Assembly: GCF_002150805.1 (NCBI RefSeq)
Contig: NZ_MTBA01000006.1
Coordinates: 1-64,000, forward strand
Length of the DNA: 64,000 bases
DNA from: Oceanospirillum sanctuarii
GTDB lineage: Bacteria > Pseudomonadota > Gammaproteobacteria > Pseudomonadales > Halomonadaceae
Direction of reading: 5' to 3'
How positions within the stretch are numbered: the stretch's first letter is position 1; every line of letters starts with the position of its first letter. Below are positions 48,964 through 59,260 of the stretch, piece by piece. The notes beneath the pieces were generated by a model. That model was not told the origin of the DNA, made no database searches, and saw nothing but the letters and a program-made list of their open reading frames with translations. The translations under genes and the position numbers were made by a program.

Positions 48964-49094
48964 AGGTTACCGTGCTGCTAAAGGTTTCGTGAGGGTGCGT
49001 CTTGCTGAGCCTGTATTTCGTGGTCTAATGCTTTGATATTAACCAGATTTTATCAGGATGACCAAACAGGTGACATCGTTCGTTAGACGGAGCG

Positions 49095-49379
49095 TTAGGT
49101 TTCGTCGCCAAACCCCTGATCAAAAAGGTCTGAAATGGCTTTTGTAATCACATCTTTCTGGGAGCTCTCGGCATCGATCTCAACTCGAAATACTGTACCC
49201 TGAGGAGAGCTCATCATCATCAGAGCCATCATATTACGGCAATCTGCAGACCGGCCGGACTCATCGTGATGTATCACAATTTGAGCATCGGCGAACTCTG
49301 ACACCAGCTGCAGAAGTTTAGACGCAGGGCGTAGATGAAAGCCTTTGTTATTACTTACCGTCACTGTGAACTCTGCCAT
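49095..49379 (-). CDS. ptsO: HPr-like phosphocarrier NPr of the nitrogen phosphotransferase system
   Basis: 94 residues. The phospho-accepting His15 lies in NKGFHLRPAS. NPr passes phosphate from EI-Ntr to EIIA-Ntr, whose gene ptsN is 1.1 kb upstream in the same block. It begins 14 bp after rapZ. No sugar PTS genes are nearby, which favours NPr over HPr. Confidence 0.93.
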   Translation of the reverse strand: MAEFTVTVSNNKGFHLRPASKLLQLVSEFADAQIVIHHDESGRSADCRNMMALMMMSSPQGTVFRVEIDAESSQKDVITKAISDLFDQGFGDET

Positions 49380-49393
49380 AACCGGTGTTTGCC

Positions 49394-50257
49394 TTAATCT
49401 TTGTTCGCCAGGCTCAGGTCTCTATGTCGAACCAGAGTTTGTGGATGTTGATGCTTGAATTTGGTCGCCATTTGTTCGGCAACAAATACCGAGCGATGTT
49501 GACCGCCGGTACAGCCAATACCTACTGTAATATAGCTGCGACTGCTGGCAATAATACTGGGTAGCCATTTATCCAGGAAACTTGCTATATCTGAAATCAT
49601 AGCCCGCACGCTGAAGTCCTGTTCCAGGAAGTCGATTACGGGTTGATCCTGACCCGTGTAGCCCCTGAGGTGTGCTTCCCAGTATGGATTTGGCAAACAA
49701 CGGACATCAAAAACGAAGTCACAGTCCTTAGGAATACCGCGCTTAAAGCCAAAAGATTGAAACTGAATCGCAACATTTTTTTTGGCAGAGGAGCTTTCCA
49801 GTTGTTGAGTGATAATCTCCCTCAGGTCGTAGATGCTGAGGTTACTGGTATCGACTCTCAGATCTGACTGCTCAGCAATCTGCTCCAGAAGGTTTGCTTC
49901 CTGCACCAAGGCTTCAGCTAAAGAAACTTTTTCGGAAGACAATGGGTGTTTACGTCTGGTTGCGTTAAAGCGGTCAATCAGGGTGCCATCATCGGAATCG
50001 AGATAAATGATTTGGGCATCGTACCCGTCCGCTTTCAGCTTTTCAAAATGAGGCTGAATACCCTGGGGATCAGTGACAATATTTCTGGCATCGATACTCA
50101 CGGCAACCAGACTATTTGAACCGGGAAGGTTGGCGGGAAGCTGGCTGAGGAGACCAATCGGAAGGTTGTCGATAGCGAAGTAGCCCAGGTCTTCAAGGAC
50201 ATGAAGGGCGATACTTTTACCGGAACCGGATCTGCCACTAATAATAACCAGCTTCAT
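49394..50257 (-). CDS. rapZ: RapZ, RNase adapter and nucleotide-binding regulator
   Basis: 287 residues. Walker A GRSGSGKS (8-15); the C-terminal domain ends with the conserved TVGIGCTGGQHRSVFVAEQM stretch. In E. coli RapZ senses glucosamine-6-phosphate and delivers the small RNA GlmZ to RNase E; whether that RNA circuit exists here is unknown. Position between ptsN and npr is the usual one. Confidence 0.96.
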   Translation of the reverse strand: MKLVIISGRSGSGKSIALHVLEDLGYFAIDNLPIGLLSQLPANLPGSNSLVAVSIDARNIVTDPQGIQPHFEKLKADGYDAQIIYLDSDDGTLIDRFNATRRKHPLSSEKVSLAEALVQEANLLEQIAEQSDLRVDTSNLSIYDLREIITQQLESSSAKKNVAIQFQSFGFKRGIPKDCDFVFDVRCLPNPYWEAHLRGYTGQDQPVIDFLEQDFSVRAMISDIASFLDKWLPSIIASSRSYITVGIGCTGGQHRSVFVAEQMATKFKHQHPQTLVRHRDLSLANKD

Positions 50258-50447
50258 TTTTCATCCCTTTGTTTGTTCTGGCGTGCTCAATACTCTACTC
50301 ACTAATTGATGCAATCATCGCAAAATGAGTGAGATGCGGACATATATATACTGAGTTTAGCCCCCGATAAGGTCTTGCGTATGACACAGATACCTTATCG
50401 ATCTACTAAAATAGAGGGTTTGTGTTATCTGGAGGATAAACCGGAAA

Positions 50448-50897
50448 TTAACCCCGTGTCCAAAGCTCGTAAAGGGCTTCAGAGCTGGGAGCTTCTCTCA
50501 GTTGACGACAAAAGTCAGGATCAGAGAACTTCTCTGCTAACCCTGAAAGGAGTTGCAGATGCGTATCTGTAGCTTCTTCCGGCACTAAAAGAATAAACAG
50601 CAGATCGACAGGGCGGCCGTCAATAGCATCAAAATCAACTTTGTCTTTTAGACGGATGAAAGTGCCCAGGCTTTCAGAACAGTTTTTTACCCGGCAGTGA
50701 GGGATTGCAATACCTTCACCGACACCAGTACTTCCCAGCCGCTCTCTGGCAATAAGGCTGTCAAAAACCTCAGTGCTTTCAAGGGTCGGAATCTGCTGGG
50801 AGATAAACTTACTGAAGAACTCTAGGAGACGTTTTTTACTGCCTCCGGGAACCCCATCAAGGGTTCTCGGAGGAGTCAGAACTGAATTGAGTAACAT
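50448..50897 (-). CDS. ptsN: EIIA-Ntr, nitrogen regulatory IIA protein
   Basis: 149 residues, PTS EIIA type 2 fold. The phosphorylated His67 lies in GIAIPHCR, preceded by REALGST-like RERLGSTGVGEG. It takes phosphate from NPr and regulates potassium uptake and other systems. A 190-bp spacer (50258-50447) separates it from rapZ. Confidence 0.95.
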   Translation of the reverse strand: MLLNSVLTPPRTLDGVPGGSKKRLLEFFSKFISQQIPTLESTEVFDSLIARERLGSTGVGEGIAIPHCRVKNCSESLGTFIRLKDKVDFDAIDGRPVDLLFILLVPEEATDTHLQLLSGLAEKFSDPDFCRQLREAPSSEALYELWTRG

Positions 50898-50919
50898 GGA
50901 TATCAGTTATGCTCAATAA

Positions 50920-51228
50920 TTAGCGGGCTGCCGCACCCTGTTTACGGGCTTGGGCTTTTTCTTTGTGCTTGATCAGCTGACGATCAATTTTGTCTGTCAG
51001 CATATCAATCGACGCGTACATATCTTCAGCTTCTGCGGTGGCATGCAGATCTGCGCCAGCAACGTGCAGAGTTGCTTCAGCAATCTGGCGCTCTTTTTCC
51101 AGCTTAAGAACAACCTGTACGTTAGTGATGTTATCGACGTGACGCTCAAGACGTTCAAACTTGGTAGAAACGTACTCTTGAAGAGCTTCAGTTAATTCCA
51201 GGTGTTGACCGGTAATATTTAATTGCAT
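50920..51228 (-). CDS. hpf: Ribosome hibernation-promoting factor, short form
   Basis: 102 residues: the short Hpf/YfiA form without the dimerisation domain of long Hpf. Conserved MQLNITGQHLELTEAL start and basic C-terminus. It binds the 30S decoding centre in resting cells. GGAG ribosome site 7 bases before the ATG; 83 bp downstream of rpoN with a promoter-like sequence in the gap. Confidence 0.96.
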   Translation of the reverse strand: MQLNITGQHLELTEALQEYVSTKFERLERHVDNITNVQVVLKLEKERQIAEATLHVAGADLHATAEAEDMYASIDMLTDKIDRQLIKHKEKAQARKQGAAAR

Positions 51229-51263
51229 AAATAGCTCCTTATTATTCGCGGTCTTGCAATTTG

Positions 51264-51291
51264 ATTGTATCGCTTTTCAGGTATTTGCAAA
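51264..51291 (-). promoter_or_regulatory. Possible separate promoter of hpf
   Basis: Minus strand: TTTGCA (51286-51291), 16-bp spacer, TACAAT (51264-51269), in the rpoN-hpf spacer. It would let hpf-ptsN-rapZ-ptsO be expressed independently of the lpt-rpoN transcript. Confidence 0.5.
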
Positions 51292-51311
51292 GCGTTTTTT
51301 GTAAATTGATT

Positions 51312-52853
51312 TTAAATCAATTTCTTACGTTCGTTTGACGGAGGAATATTCATCGCCTCGCGATACTTGGCGACGGTCCGTCTGGCGACCTTAATTCCCT
51401 GCTCAGCTAACATATTAGCCAGCTTGCTGTCGCTGAAAGGTTTCCTCGGTGGCTCATCGGCGATCATCTTCTTAATCATAGCCCGAATCGCAGTAGAGGA
51501 AGCTTCACCGCCTGCAGTTGTTCCCACATGGCTGGAGAAAAAGTACTTAAGCTCAAAAATACCTCTTGGAGTATGGATATATTTTTGAGTGGTTACCCGT
51601 GAGATGGTGGATTCATGCATACCAATTGCATCCGCGATGTCATGCAGTACCAGAGGTTTCATGCCCTCTTCACCAATCTCAAGAAAAGCCTGTTGGCGCT
51701 TCACAATTTCAATGCCTACTTTGAGCAGGGTTTCATTGCGGCTGTGCAGGCTTTTCAGGAACCAGCGTGCTTCCTGAAGCTGGTTTTTCATAAAAGTGTT
51801 GTCGCGACTATTATCTGCCCGTTTAATTAGGCCGGAGTATGCGCCGTGGATACGAATTTTCGGAGCAATATCCGGGTTCAGATCCACTTTCCAGTGATCT
51901 TCTTCCCTAGTGACAAAAAGGTCGGGAGTAATATATTCCGCATGTTCTGTAGAGATAGAAGCGCCGGGTTTAGGATTCAGACTGCGGATGAGCTCGATGA
52001 TCTCCTGAAGTTCGGGCTCTTTAACGCGCAGACGGCGCATCAGCTGTGTGAAATCACGACTGCCTAAAAGATCGAGGTACAGCGTGATCAGCTTGCGGGT
52101 CTTTTCCATCAGGAAGGCATTGGCATCCAGCGTTTCCAGCTGAACAAGAAGGCATTCCTGAAGGTCTTTTACCGCACAACCAATAGGGTCAAGATGCTGG
52201 ATAAAGCCCTGAACAGCCTGAACGTCTTCTATCTCAAGCTCGTACTCTTTGTTCTGGAACTCCGGGCGACTCTGCAGCCCCTCATAAATCTCTTCAATGG
52301 CTGAGGACAGATAACCATCAGGATCGATACTGTCGATAATAGCTTCAGCAATAATCCGGTCACCTTCAGGAAGGCCGGATAGATTCAGCTGCCAGAGCAG
52401 GTGATCCTGCAGGGTTTCGGTGATGGTGCCTCGTTGCTCCAGATAGGATCCATCATCATCACTTGGAGCAGATGACTGGGTGTAGAGGCTTTCCTGATAA
52501 ACGTCATCCCAGCCGCTGTCTACGGGCAGGTCTTCAGGAATCGATTCCTGCCAGCTGTCTTCGGCGGTAGCGGTGTAGCTTTCCAGTTCCGCATCCTGAG
52601 TTTCGGAATTGCTGCCGGAATCACTTTCGGATTTGCCTGGTTCCTCTTTATTGCCCTCGGAATCTGAGTTTGATTCAGCTTCATTGGCTGAGTTGAACTC
52701 GTCTTCAAGTTCCAGCATAGGATTCGATTCAAGGGCTTCCTGAATCTCCTGCTGTAAATCAAGAGTCGATAGCTGCAGCAGGCGAATTGCCTGTTGCAGT
52801 TGAGGTGTCATGGTCAGGCTCTGACCAATTTTAAGCTGTAAGGCCGGCTTCAT
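51312..52853 (-). CDS. rpoN: RNA polymerase sigma-54 factor
   Basis: 513 residues. The Gln/Leu-rich region I (KIGQSLTMTPQLQQAIRLLQ) interacts with enhancer-binding proteins; an acidic region II (about 50-130) follows; the core-binding and DNA-binding domains end with the RpoN box ARRTVAKYRE near 490. It recognises -24/-12 promoters. Its place between lptB and hpf is standard. Confidence 0.98.
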   Translation of the reverse strand: MKPALQLKIGQSLTMTPQLQQAIRLLQLSTLDLQQEIQEALESNPMLELEDEFNSANEAESNSDSEGNKEEPGKSESDSGSNSETQDAELESYTATAEDSWQESIPEDLPVDSGWDDVYQESLYTQSSAPSDDDGSYLEQRGTITETLQDHLLWQLNLSGLPEGDRIIAEAIIDSIDPDGYLSSAIEEIYEGLQSRPEFQNKEYELEIEDVQAVQGFIQHLDPIGCAVKDLQECLLVQLETLDANAFLMEKTRKLITLYLDLLGSRDFTQLMRRLRVKEPELQEIIELIRSLNPKPGASISTEHAEYITPDLFVTREEDHWKVDLNPDIAPKIRIHGAYSGLIKRADNSRDNTFMKNQLQEARWFLKSLHSRNETLLKVGIEIVKRQQAFLEIGEEGMKPLVLHDIADAIGMHESTISRVTTQKYIHTPRGIFELKYFFSSHVGTTAGGEASSTAIRAMIKKMIADEPPRKPFSDSKLANMLAEQGIKVARRTVAKYREAMNIPPSNERKKLI

Positions 52854-52878
52854 AGATTACGGCTTATTCCCAAAGTGG

Positions 52879-53604
52879 TTATAACTTGAACTCATGGCCG
52901 AGATAAACATCCCGAACCTGTTGGTTGTCCATGATATTGGCAGCGTCACCTTCAGCGATGATCTGTCCTGCACTGACGATATAGGCTTTTTCACAGATAT
53001 CCAAGGTTTCACGAACATTGTGGTCTGTGATCAGGACACCGATATTGCGTGCTTTTAGCTGACGGATAATCGACTTAATCTCGTTGACAGAGATAGGATC
53101 AACACCGGCAAAAGGCTCATCCAGCAAAATAAAGGATGGCTCGGTTGCCAGAGCCCGTGCAATCTCAACCCGGCGACGTTCACCGCCGGACAGACTCATA
53201 CCAAGGCTTTTCCGGATATGAGTGATGCTGAATTCGTTCAGAAGGCGCTCAAGGTGTTCTTTGCGCTCTTTTTTGCTGAGTTCTTTGCGGGTTTCCAGGA
53301 TGCCCAGAATATTATCTTCCACAGATAGCTTCCGGAAAATAGAGGCTTCCTGAGGCAGGTAACCAACACCCTTTTGTGCTCTGCCGTGCATCGGCAGCGG
53401 AGTGATATCCTCATCATCCAGTGTTACAAAGCCGGCATCAGAACGAACGAGGCCAACAATCATGTAGAAAGAGGTCGTTTTACCGGCCCCGTTGGGACCG
53501 AGAAGACCAACAACCTGACCCTGATTCACTTCAAGGCTGATATCTTTAACGACCTGTCGTTTCTTATAGGTCTTGGCAAGATGCCCCGCTTTCAGGGTTT
53601 TCAT
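52879..53604 (-). CDS. lptB: LPS export ABC transporter ATPase LptB
   Basis: 241 residues. Walker A GPNGAGKT (36-43), signature LSGGERRR, Walker [14 protein letters not shown]. LptB powers LptFG to extract LPS from the inner membrane. It overlaps the end of lptA by 4 bases (ATGA), so translation is coupled. Confidence 0.98.
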   Translation of the reverse strand: MKTLKAGHLAKTYKKRQVVKDISLEVNQGQVVGLLGPNGAGKTTSFYMIVGLVRSDAGFVTLDDEDITPLPMHGRAQKGVGYLPQEASIFRKLSVEDNILGILETRKELSKKERKEHLERLLNEFSITHIRKSLGMSLSGGERRRVEIARALATEPSFILLDEPFAGVDPISVNEIKSIIRQLKARNIGVLITDHNVRETLDICEKAYIVSAGQIIAEGDAANIMDNQQVRDVYLGHEFKL

Positions 53605-54173
53605 TGCGGCTCCTTGTTTTCGGTCGGGAACAGAATGATCTTAACCCTGCCATCATTGGATGGGCTTGTCTGATTATTTCCCTGTCCCCAGGCCTGAATG
53701 CGCTTGTTCTGCAGATGGTAACGAATGCGTTCCCCACTGAATTTATCTTTTCCGTTCTCCAGTTCAGCCTGTCGGGTAAGTTCGACTTCCTGGGCTGTAG
53801 CCTGATAGATAATGGACATGGCGAAGGCATGAACAACGGCATCTTCGGGATTGGGTTGCTGTTGCATATGGACGCGCTGGTCTTTGCCTTCGGCGATAAT
53901 TTTGTCAATTTCGCCGTCAGTATTGCGATAGACGGTCACTTTATGGGCTTTGACTTTCAGGCTGCCCTGTTCAATTTCCACACTGCCGCTGTAGATGGCA
54001 ATCCCCTGATCCGGGTTAAATTCGGCGCTGTCAGCTAAAACGCTAATGGGTTGGCTGGCATCACTTTCAAGTGCAGAGGCAGTACGAAGTGTTAGCAGCG
54101 CTGAAAACAAGCCTGCAGCACAAAGCAGCACATATTTTCGAAAACCGGATAGATTGCTGAGACTATTGGTCAT
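53601..54173 (-). CDS. lptA: LPS transport periplasmic bridge protein LptA
   Basis: 190 residues. A signal peptide (about 1-34, ending near ASA) precedes an OstA-type beta-jellyroll (about 40-150) with [19 protein letters not shown]. LptA oligomers carry LPS from LptC to LptD. Four bp after lptC. Confidence 0.95.
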   Translation of the reverse strand: MTNSLSNLSGFRKYVLLCAAGLFSALLTLRTASALESDASQPISVLADSAEFNPDQGIAIYSGSVEIEQGSLKVKAHKVTVYRNTDGEIDKIIAEGKDQRVHMQQQPNPEDAVVHAFAMSIIYQATAQEVELTRQAELENGKDKFSGERIRYHLQNKRIQAWGQGNNQTSPSNDGRVKIILFPTENKEPQ

Positions 54174-54177
54174 TGGG

Positions 54178-54873
54178 TTATTCCTGCTTCAGAAAAGCTT
54201 CATTTCCGGAGTCTTGTGGTCTGACGGATTCGGTATTTTGTTCTGGAAGCTGCAAGGGTGTGGCTCTGGGCTGGTATAACCCCTGAACCTGGCTTTTCAG
54301 CTGAATCCTGTTGGTCGTCATATCAGCGAAAAGACCCACGGCGCGAGTATCGCCTTCAGAGTTACTGATCAGTACCGGCTGTTCAGTCGATACTTTGTCA
54401 TTGTCCAGATCAATATTCAGTTGTTCTGTGGTCAGGCGCAGTTGAACGTTTTGAGATTCTTTGAAGTCTTCAGCTTCGCTTGCAGTCATTTGCCAGACTA
54501 TAACATTTTGATTTAATTGGAAATGACTGCCATCACCTTCTACTAAACCTGTGCTGGCAGATGCCTGCCACTGAGGGTTGCCATCTGGGGTATAGGTAGT
54601 GATCCGGGGCTTTTCCAGTGATGTCTGTTCGGTATCCGGGTAGTGCAACAGGCGCTCGGATTCAAGAGATCGGCTCAGGTTGCCATTGGCATCGTATTCA
54701 AGGAACTGACTGTTTACAGTGTAATAGTCCGGTTCAGACTGGGTTTCCGGGATGTCAGAGAAGAGATCAAAGGATTGAGGGCGCTGTACATCAAGAAAGT
54801 GCACAGCAAGCCCCAGAATAATTAGTCCAATCAGGCTGATAAAGCGCTTTTTAAGGCGGCTTCCGAATAGCAT
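54178..54873 (-). CDS. lptC: LPS export protein LptC
   Basis: 231 residues, somewhat longer than the 191 of E. coli. One N-terminal membrane anchor (about 10-27), then the jellyroll with SQFLEYDANGNLSRSLES and a long C-terminal tail rich in Gln and Pro. LptC sits on LptBFG and hands LPS to LptA. It begins 3 bp after kdsC. Confidence 0.94.
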   Translation of the reverse strand: MLFGSRLKKRFISLIGLIILGLAVHFLDVQRPQSFDLFSDIPETQSEPDYYTVNSQFLEYDANGNLSRSLESERLLHYPDTEQTSLEKPRITTYTPDGNPQWQASASTGLVEGDGSHFQLNQNVIVWQMTASEAEDFKESQNVQLRLTTEQLNIDLDNDKVSTEQPVLISNSEGDTRAVGLFADMTTNRIQLKSQVQGLYQPRATPLQLPEQNTESVRPQDSGNEAFLKQE

Positions 54874-54876
54874 GCT

Positions 54877-55416
54877 TTAGCAACCCAGCAGATAGTGGTC
54901 GATGGCATCTTGCAGAGTGCCTTGTGCCTGCATGATAAAGTCGCACACCTCACGAACGGCGCCCTGACCGCCCTCGCGATTGGTGCACATATCAGCATGT
55001 TGCACCATATACTCAGGAGCATTAGGCACTGTGATGCCCAGTCCCGAGGCTTTGATTGCAGACAGATCGGGAAGATCATCGCCACAGTATGCGATTTGTG
55101 ACCACTCCAGTTGCTTGCTTTCCTGAATACTTTTCAGAGCAACCAGCTTGTCTTCACGTCCCTGGAACAGGATCTTAATACCCAGAGCTTTGGCTCTCTG
55201 TTCAACCATTTTGGAGCGTCGCCCTGTAATAATGGCAACTTCCACACCGCTCGCCTGTAGCATTTTGATGCCGTGTCCATCCAGACTGTTAAAGGCCTTA
55301 CTTTCACTACCATCTGCGTGAAAGTAGAGGCTGCCATCCGTGAGCACACCATCCACGTCCAGAGCCAGCAGGCGAATAGAACGGGCCTTGTCTTTTGGTG
55401 TGTCAGTGCGTGACAT
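54877..55416 (-). CDS. kdsC: 3-deoxy-D-manno-octulosonate 8-phosphate phosphatase
   Basis: 179 residues, HAD family without a cap domain. Catalytic LALDVDGVLTDG with D20 and D22, later IAYCGDDLPD. It removes phosphate from KDO-8-phosphate in LPS core synthesis. The ATG at 55416 has GGAG 7 bases upstream; the frame is open 15 codons further without a ribosome site. Confidence 0.96.
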   Translation of the reverse strand: MSRTDTPKDKARSIRLLALDVDGVLTDGSLYFHADGSESKAFNSLDGHGIKMLQASGVEVAIITGRRSKMVEQRAKALGIKILFQGREDKLVALKSIQESKQLEWSQIAYCGDDLPDLSAIKASGLGITVPNAPEYMVQHADMCTNREGGQGAVREVCDFIMQAQGTLQDAIDHYLLGC

Positions 55417-55481
55417 AGTTAACTCCAGAGTATGTTGAATATCAGATGTTCGGTGGTTCACATGCGATCAGGTTTGTCGCT

Positions 55482-56447
55482 TCAGATAACGCCAGCTCTC
55501 AGCAGATCGTGCATATTAAGCGCACCAACAGGGGTGTTGTTATCACCGGTGACTAGTAGTGCATTGATCTTCTTTTGCTGCATGATTTCAACGGCTTCAG
55601 CAGCCAGTTGATCGGCTGAGACTGTGATTGGCGCTGATGTCATTACATCATCTACCTGAACCTTATGGATATCTAAACCTTGGTCTAGCGTACGGCGAAG
55701 ATCGCCATCGGTATAGATGCCTAAAAGGGTGCCTTGTTCGGAGACAATACCTGCCATTCCAAGACCTTTCTGGGTGATCTCAAGTAAAACGGCTTGTAAT
55801 GGAGTACCAGACTGAACCAGTGGCAAGCGATCACCGGAGTGCATAATGTCAGAGACTTTAAGCAGTAGTCGGCGCCCAAGGCTTCCACCCGGATGGGAAA
55901 AGGCAAAGTCTTCAGCACTAAAGCCACGGGCTTCAAGAAGGGCTATGGCCAAAGCATCACCCATTACCAGAGCCGCTGTGGTACTGGAGGTTGGCGCCAG
56001 ATCCAGAGGGCAGGCTTCCTGTTGGATATCGATCAGCAGGTGAGCATCGGAAAACTTAGCCAATGTTGATGTCGTTGAACCTGTGATGCTGATCAGTGGA
56101 ATTGCCTGACGCTTCAGAAGAGGCAAAAGCGTAGTAACTTCAGAGGTTTCACCGGAATTAGACAGAGCAATAACCACATCACCCCGGGTAATCATACCCA
56201 GATCACCGTGGCTGGCTTCGCCGGGATGAACAAAGAAAGCAGGCGTACCCGTGGAAGCCAGTGTCGCAGCAATTTTATTGCCGATATGTCCTGATTTGCC
56301 CATGCCGGTGACAACCACACGGCCTTCACAGTTGAGCATCAGCTCGCAAGCGCGACTGAAGTTGTCATCAAGATGTTTGACCTGAGCGGTTACCGCTTTA
56401 GCTTCCAGTTCAATGGTGCGTTTGGCAGAGGCGATGTAATCGTGCAT
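55482..56447 (-). CDS. kdsD: D-arabinose 5-phosphate isomerase
   Basis: 321 residues: an N-terminal SIS sugar-isomerase domain (about 30-170, VVTGMGKSGHIGNKIAATLASTG split at its conserved glycine core) and two C-terminal CBS domains (about 200-321). It turns ribulose 5-phosphate into arabinose 5-phosphate, the KDO precursor. The ATG at 56447 has GGAG 6 bases upstream, better placed than the TTG at 56462. It starts 11 bp after yrbG. Confidence 0.95.
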   Translation of the reverse strand: MHDYIASAKRTIELEAKAVTAQVKHLDDNFSRACELMLNCEGRVVVTGMGKSGHIGNKIAATLASTGTPAFFVHPGEASHGDLGMITRGDVVIALSNSGETSEVTTLLPLLKRQAIPLISITGSTTSTLAKFSDAHLLIDIQQEACPLDLAPTSSTTAALVMGDALAIALLEARGFSAEDFAFSHPGGSLGRRLLLKVSDIMHSGDRLPLVQSGTPLQAVLLEITQKGLGMAGIVSEQGTLLGIYTDGDLRRTLDQGLDIHKVQVDDVMTSAPITVSADQLAAEAVEIMQQKKINALLVTGDNNTPVGALNMHDLLRAGVI

Positions 56448-56458
56448 TGGAGACTCCA

Positions 56459-57418
56459 TCAAACGGTGGCCAGATAAATAACATAAAGATAGCCGATATA
56501 GATAAGGCCAAGCAGACCACCTTCAACCCGGTTGAGCTTCCCTTTCTTACGCATCAGAACAATAAGAGCTGCAACAAGGAACGTCAGGCCCGCCATCGTC
56601 AGGTAGTCACGGCTCATCACTTCAGGATCAATAGCAACGGTGGCAAAGAAGCCCGGTACAGGAAGTACTGCCAGCAGATTGAAGATGTTGGAACCTACCA
56701 CGTTACCCAGAGCGATCTCATGATGGCGTTTTAATGCACTGGCAACACTGGCTGCCAATTCCGGCAGGCTGGTGCCAATGGCGACAATCGTCAGACCGAT
56801 AATGACATCGCTGACACCAAAGGAGGTTGCGATATTAACGGCACCCCAGACCAGCATACGGGAACTGCCAATCAGGATAGCAAGACCAATCAGTAACCAG
56901 AAAATTGCTTTGCCTTGTGGCATGTCAGGAATCTCTTCCTCCTGATCTGCCATAGATTCGGCGTCACCTTTAAATAGCCATAACAGGCTGATCACCAGAG
57001 CGGTAACCAGAATCAGCGAGTCAACCAAAGTGATTTGGCCATCCAGCATTACTGCGCCTGCCAACAGGGTGACACCCAGCAGAAGCGGGATCTCTTTACG
57101 CATCAGCTTCATATTAATTGGCAGAGGCGCGATCAAAGCGGTAACACCCAGTACCAGACCAATATTGGCGATATTGGAGCCCAGAGCATTACCCACTGCC
57201 AAGCCTGGGTTGCCGCCGATGGCCGCGATTGCAGACACCAGAATTTCAGGCGCAGAGGTGCCGATGGATACAATGGTCATTCCGATCAGAAGAGGGGACA
57301 TGCCGAAGTTACGGGCTGTAGCGGCGGCTCCGGCGATAAATCGATCGGCACTCCACACCAGAAGTGCTAAACCGATAATCAGAGCTGCAATCGAAAAGGG
57401 GATGGTATCGGGAATCAT
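56459..57418 (-). CDS. yrbG: Calcium/sodium antiporter-family membrane protein YrbG (CaCA)
   Basis: 319 residues, about ten membrane segments in two inverted repeats. The two alpha-repeat ion-binding motifs read SIGTSAPEILVS and AIGTSLPELAAS, with GNALGSNIANIGLVLG and GNVVGSNIFNLLAVLP. Exchange of Na+ or K+ for Ca2+ is the family activity; the physiological role of YrbG is not established. First gene of the block leading to lpt and rpoN, divergent from mlaF. Confidence 0.94.
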   Translation of the reverse strand: MIPDTIPFSIAALIIGLALLVWSADRFIAGAAATARNFGMSPLLIGMTIVSIGTSAPEILVSAIAAIGGNPGLAVGNALGSNIANIGLVLGVTALIAPLPINMKLMRKEIPLLLGVTLLAGAVMLDGQITLVDSLILVTALVISLLWLFKGDAESMADQEEEIPDMPQGKAIFWLLIGLAILIGSSRMLVWGAVNIATSFGVSDVIIGLTIVAIGTSLPELAASVASALKRHHEIALGNVVGSNIFNLLAVLPVPGFFATVAIDPEVMSRDYLTMAGLTFLVAALIVLMRKKGKLNRVEGGLLGLIYIGYLYVIYLATV

Positions 57419-57652
57419 AAGGCCTGTTTAAATCTGTTGAATGTCGGGGGGCAATTAAAGAAGTTACCGTGTACGAATGCAAGTCTGAAAGTGTGAATTG
57501 CGAGTATAAGGTTTGTAGATAGCTGGCTTTGAAATCAATAAAGCGATCAATTAAAACGCGTTGATTAATATGAAAGCTGTTTTTTTGGTTCCTCTAAGGT
57601 AAAGTTCGCCATTCCTAGGATTGTTCAATTTTCACAGGGTTCCCTCTCCGTT

Positions 57653-58477
57653 ATGTCTGATACTGACAATCTGGTTGAGATCAGGTCGATGACTTTCCTT
57701 CGGGAAAAGCGCGCTATTTTTTCTGATCTGAGTCTGCGTATCCCTAAAGGCAAAATTACTGCCATTATGGGCCCCAGCGGTACCGGTAAGACAACACTGC
57801 TGCGTCTGATTGGTGGCCAGCTCAAGCCAGATCAGGGTGATGTCGTTGTTGATGGCCATTCTGTTCCATCGCTAAGCCGGAAACAGCTTTTCGAATTGCG
57901 TCAGCGCATGGGCATGCTATTTCAGAGTGGTGCTTTGTTCTCTGAGTTGACGGTATTTGAGAATGTCGCCTTCCCCTTAAGAGTTCATACCAAGCTTCCG
58001 GAAGATATGATTCGGGATCTGGTTCTTATTAAGCTGGAGTCGGTTGGCCTTCGTGGTGCCCGTGACCTGATGCCTTCTGAGCTTTCCGGGGGGATGAGCC
58101 GACGTGTCGCTCTGGCTCGTGCGATTGCCCTTGATCCTGAACTTATGATGTATGACGAACCTTTTGTCGGTCAGGACCCCATTACATTGGGGGTTCTGGT
58201 GAAGCTGATTCGACAGCTGAATGATGCCCTCAATATGACAACGGTTCTGGTCTCCCACGATATTGATGAATGTCTGAGTATTGCTGACCATGTCTGTGTC
58301 TTAAGCGGTGGTAAGGTGCTCGTGCAGGGCTCTCCGGAAGAGATCCTGCAGAGCGATCTCTCGGAAGTGAAACAGTTTATTCAGGGCTTGCCAGATGGCC
58401 CGGTTCCTTTCCGTTATCCCGCCAATGATTTTGCTGAAGATATTCTCTTTGCCGGTAAAGATGGAGTTGCAGGTTAA
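57653..58477 (+). CDS. mlaF: Phospholipid transport ABC ATPase MlaF
   Basis: 274 residues. Walker A GPSGTGKT (40-47), signature [14 protein letters not shown], Walker [14 protein letters not shown]. It powers the MlaFEDB complex that moves phospholipids between the inner membrane and the periplasmic carrier MlaC to keep outer-membrane asymmetry. Its TAA stop overlaps the mlaE ATG by one base. The 234-bp spacer 57419-57652 is shared with divergent yrbG; no clear promoter is visible. Confidence 0.97.
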   Translation: MSDTDNLVEIRSMTFLREKRAIFSDLSLRIPKGKITAIMGPSGTGKTTLLRLIGGQLKPDQGDVVVDGHSVPSLSRKQLFELRQRMGMLFQSGALFSELTVFENVAFPLRVHTKLPEDMIRDLVLIKLESVGLRGARDLMPSELSGGMSRRVALARAIALDPELMMYDEPFVGQDPITLGVLVKLIRQLNDALNMTTVLVSHDIDECLSIADHVCVLSGGKVLVQGSPEEILQSDLSEVKQFIQGLPDGPVPFRYPANDFAEDILFAGKDGVAG

Positions 58478-59259
58478 TGTTCGGATGGTTGCAACAGATA
58501 GGTCATAGAGTTCTTTCTATTGTCGCAGGCCTGGGGCGTTCAGCGCAGCTTCTGCTGGCGGCTCTCATGGGACTGGGATATGTACTAAAAAACTTTCGCC
58601 TTTTGATCAAGCAGGTCTACGTTACTGGCGTGCTTTCCATCGCAATTATTGGTGTGTCCGGGCTTTTTATCGGAATGGTGCTGGGGCTGCAGGGCTATTC
58701 CATTCTGGTGGATTTTGGCGCAGAAGACGCCTTGGGCCAGATGGTGGCTCTGACACTCTTAAGAGAACTTAGCCCGGTTGTAGCGGCTCTACTATTTGCC
58801 GGTCGTGCTGGTTCTGCTCTAACGGCCGAGATTGGCCTGATGAAGGCGACAGAACAGTTGGCGAGTATGGAGATGATTGGCGTTGATCCTGTTAAACGTG
58901 TGATTGCTCCCCGCCTTTATGCTGGCATCATAGCCTTACCCCTTCTGTGTATCCTCTTCAGCATTATTGGTGTCTGGGGCGGTATGCTGGTTGGGGTTGA
59001 GTGGCTTGGTGTGTTTGATGGTTCCTACTGGGGCAATATGCAGGCTTCTGTCAGCTTCACCCATGATGTCATGAATGGCGTTATTAAGAGTATCGTCTTT
59101 GCCTTTGTCGTGACCTGGATCGCCGTATTTCAGGGATACGATCTGGAGCCGACTTCTGAGGGCATAAGCCGTGCAACGACCAAAACTGTTGTGCATGGTT
59201 CGCTGGCGGTCCTTGGGCTGGATTTCGTTTTGACTGCGTTAATGTTTGGGGATTTTTGA
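58477..59259 (+). CDS. mlaE: Phospholipid transport permease MlaE
   Basis: 260 residues, five or six membrane segments, MlaE/Ttg2B family. Conserved [20 protein letters not shown] and the coupling-helix region [21 protein letters not shown]. Translationally coupled to mlaF by a one-base overlap. Confidence 0.97.
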   Translation: MFGWLQQIGHRVLSIVAGLGRSAQLLLAALMGLGYVLKNFRLLIKQVYVTGVLSIAIIGVSGLFIGMVLGLQGYSILVDFGAEDALGQMVALTLLRELSPVVAALLFAGRAGSALTAEIGLMKATEQLASMEMIGVDPVKRVIAPRLYAGIIALPLLCILFSIIGVWGGMLVGVEWLGVFDGSYWGNMQASVSFTHDVMNGVIKSIVFAFVVTWIAVFQGYDLEPTSEGISRATTKTVVHGSLAVLGLDFVLTALMFGDF

Positions 59260-59260
59260 T

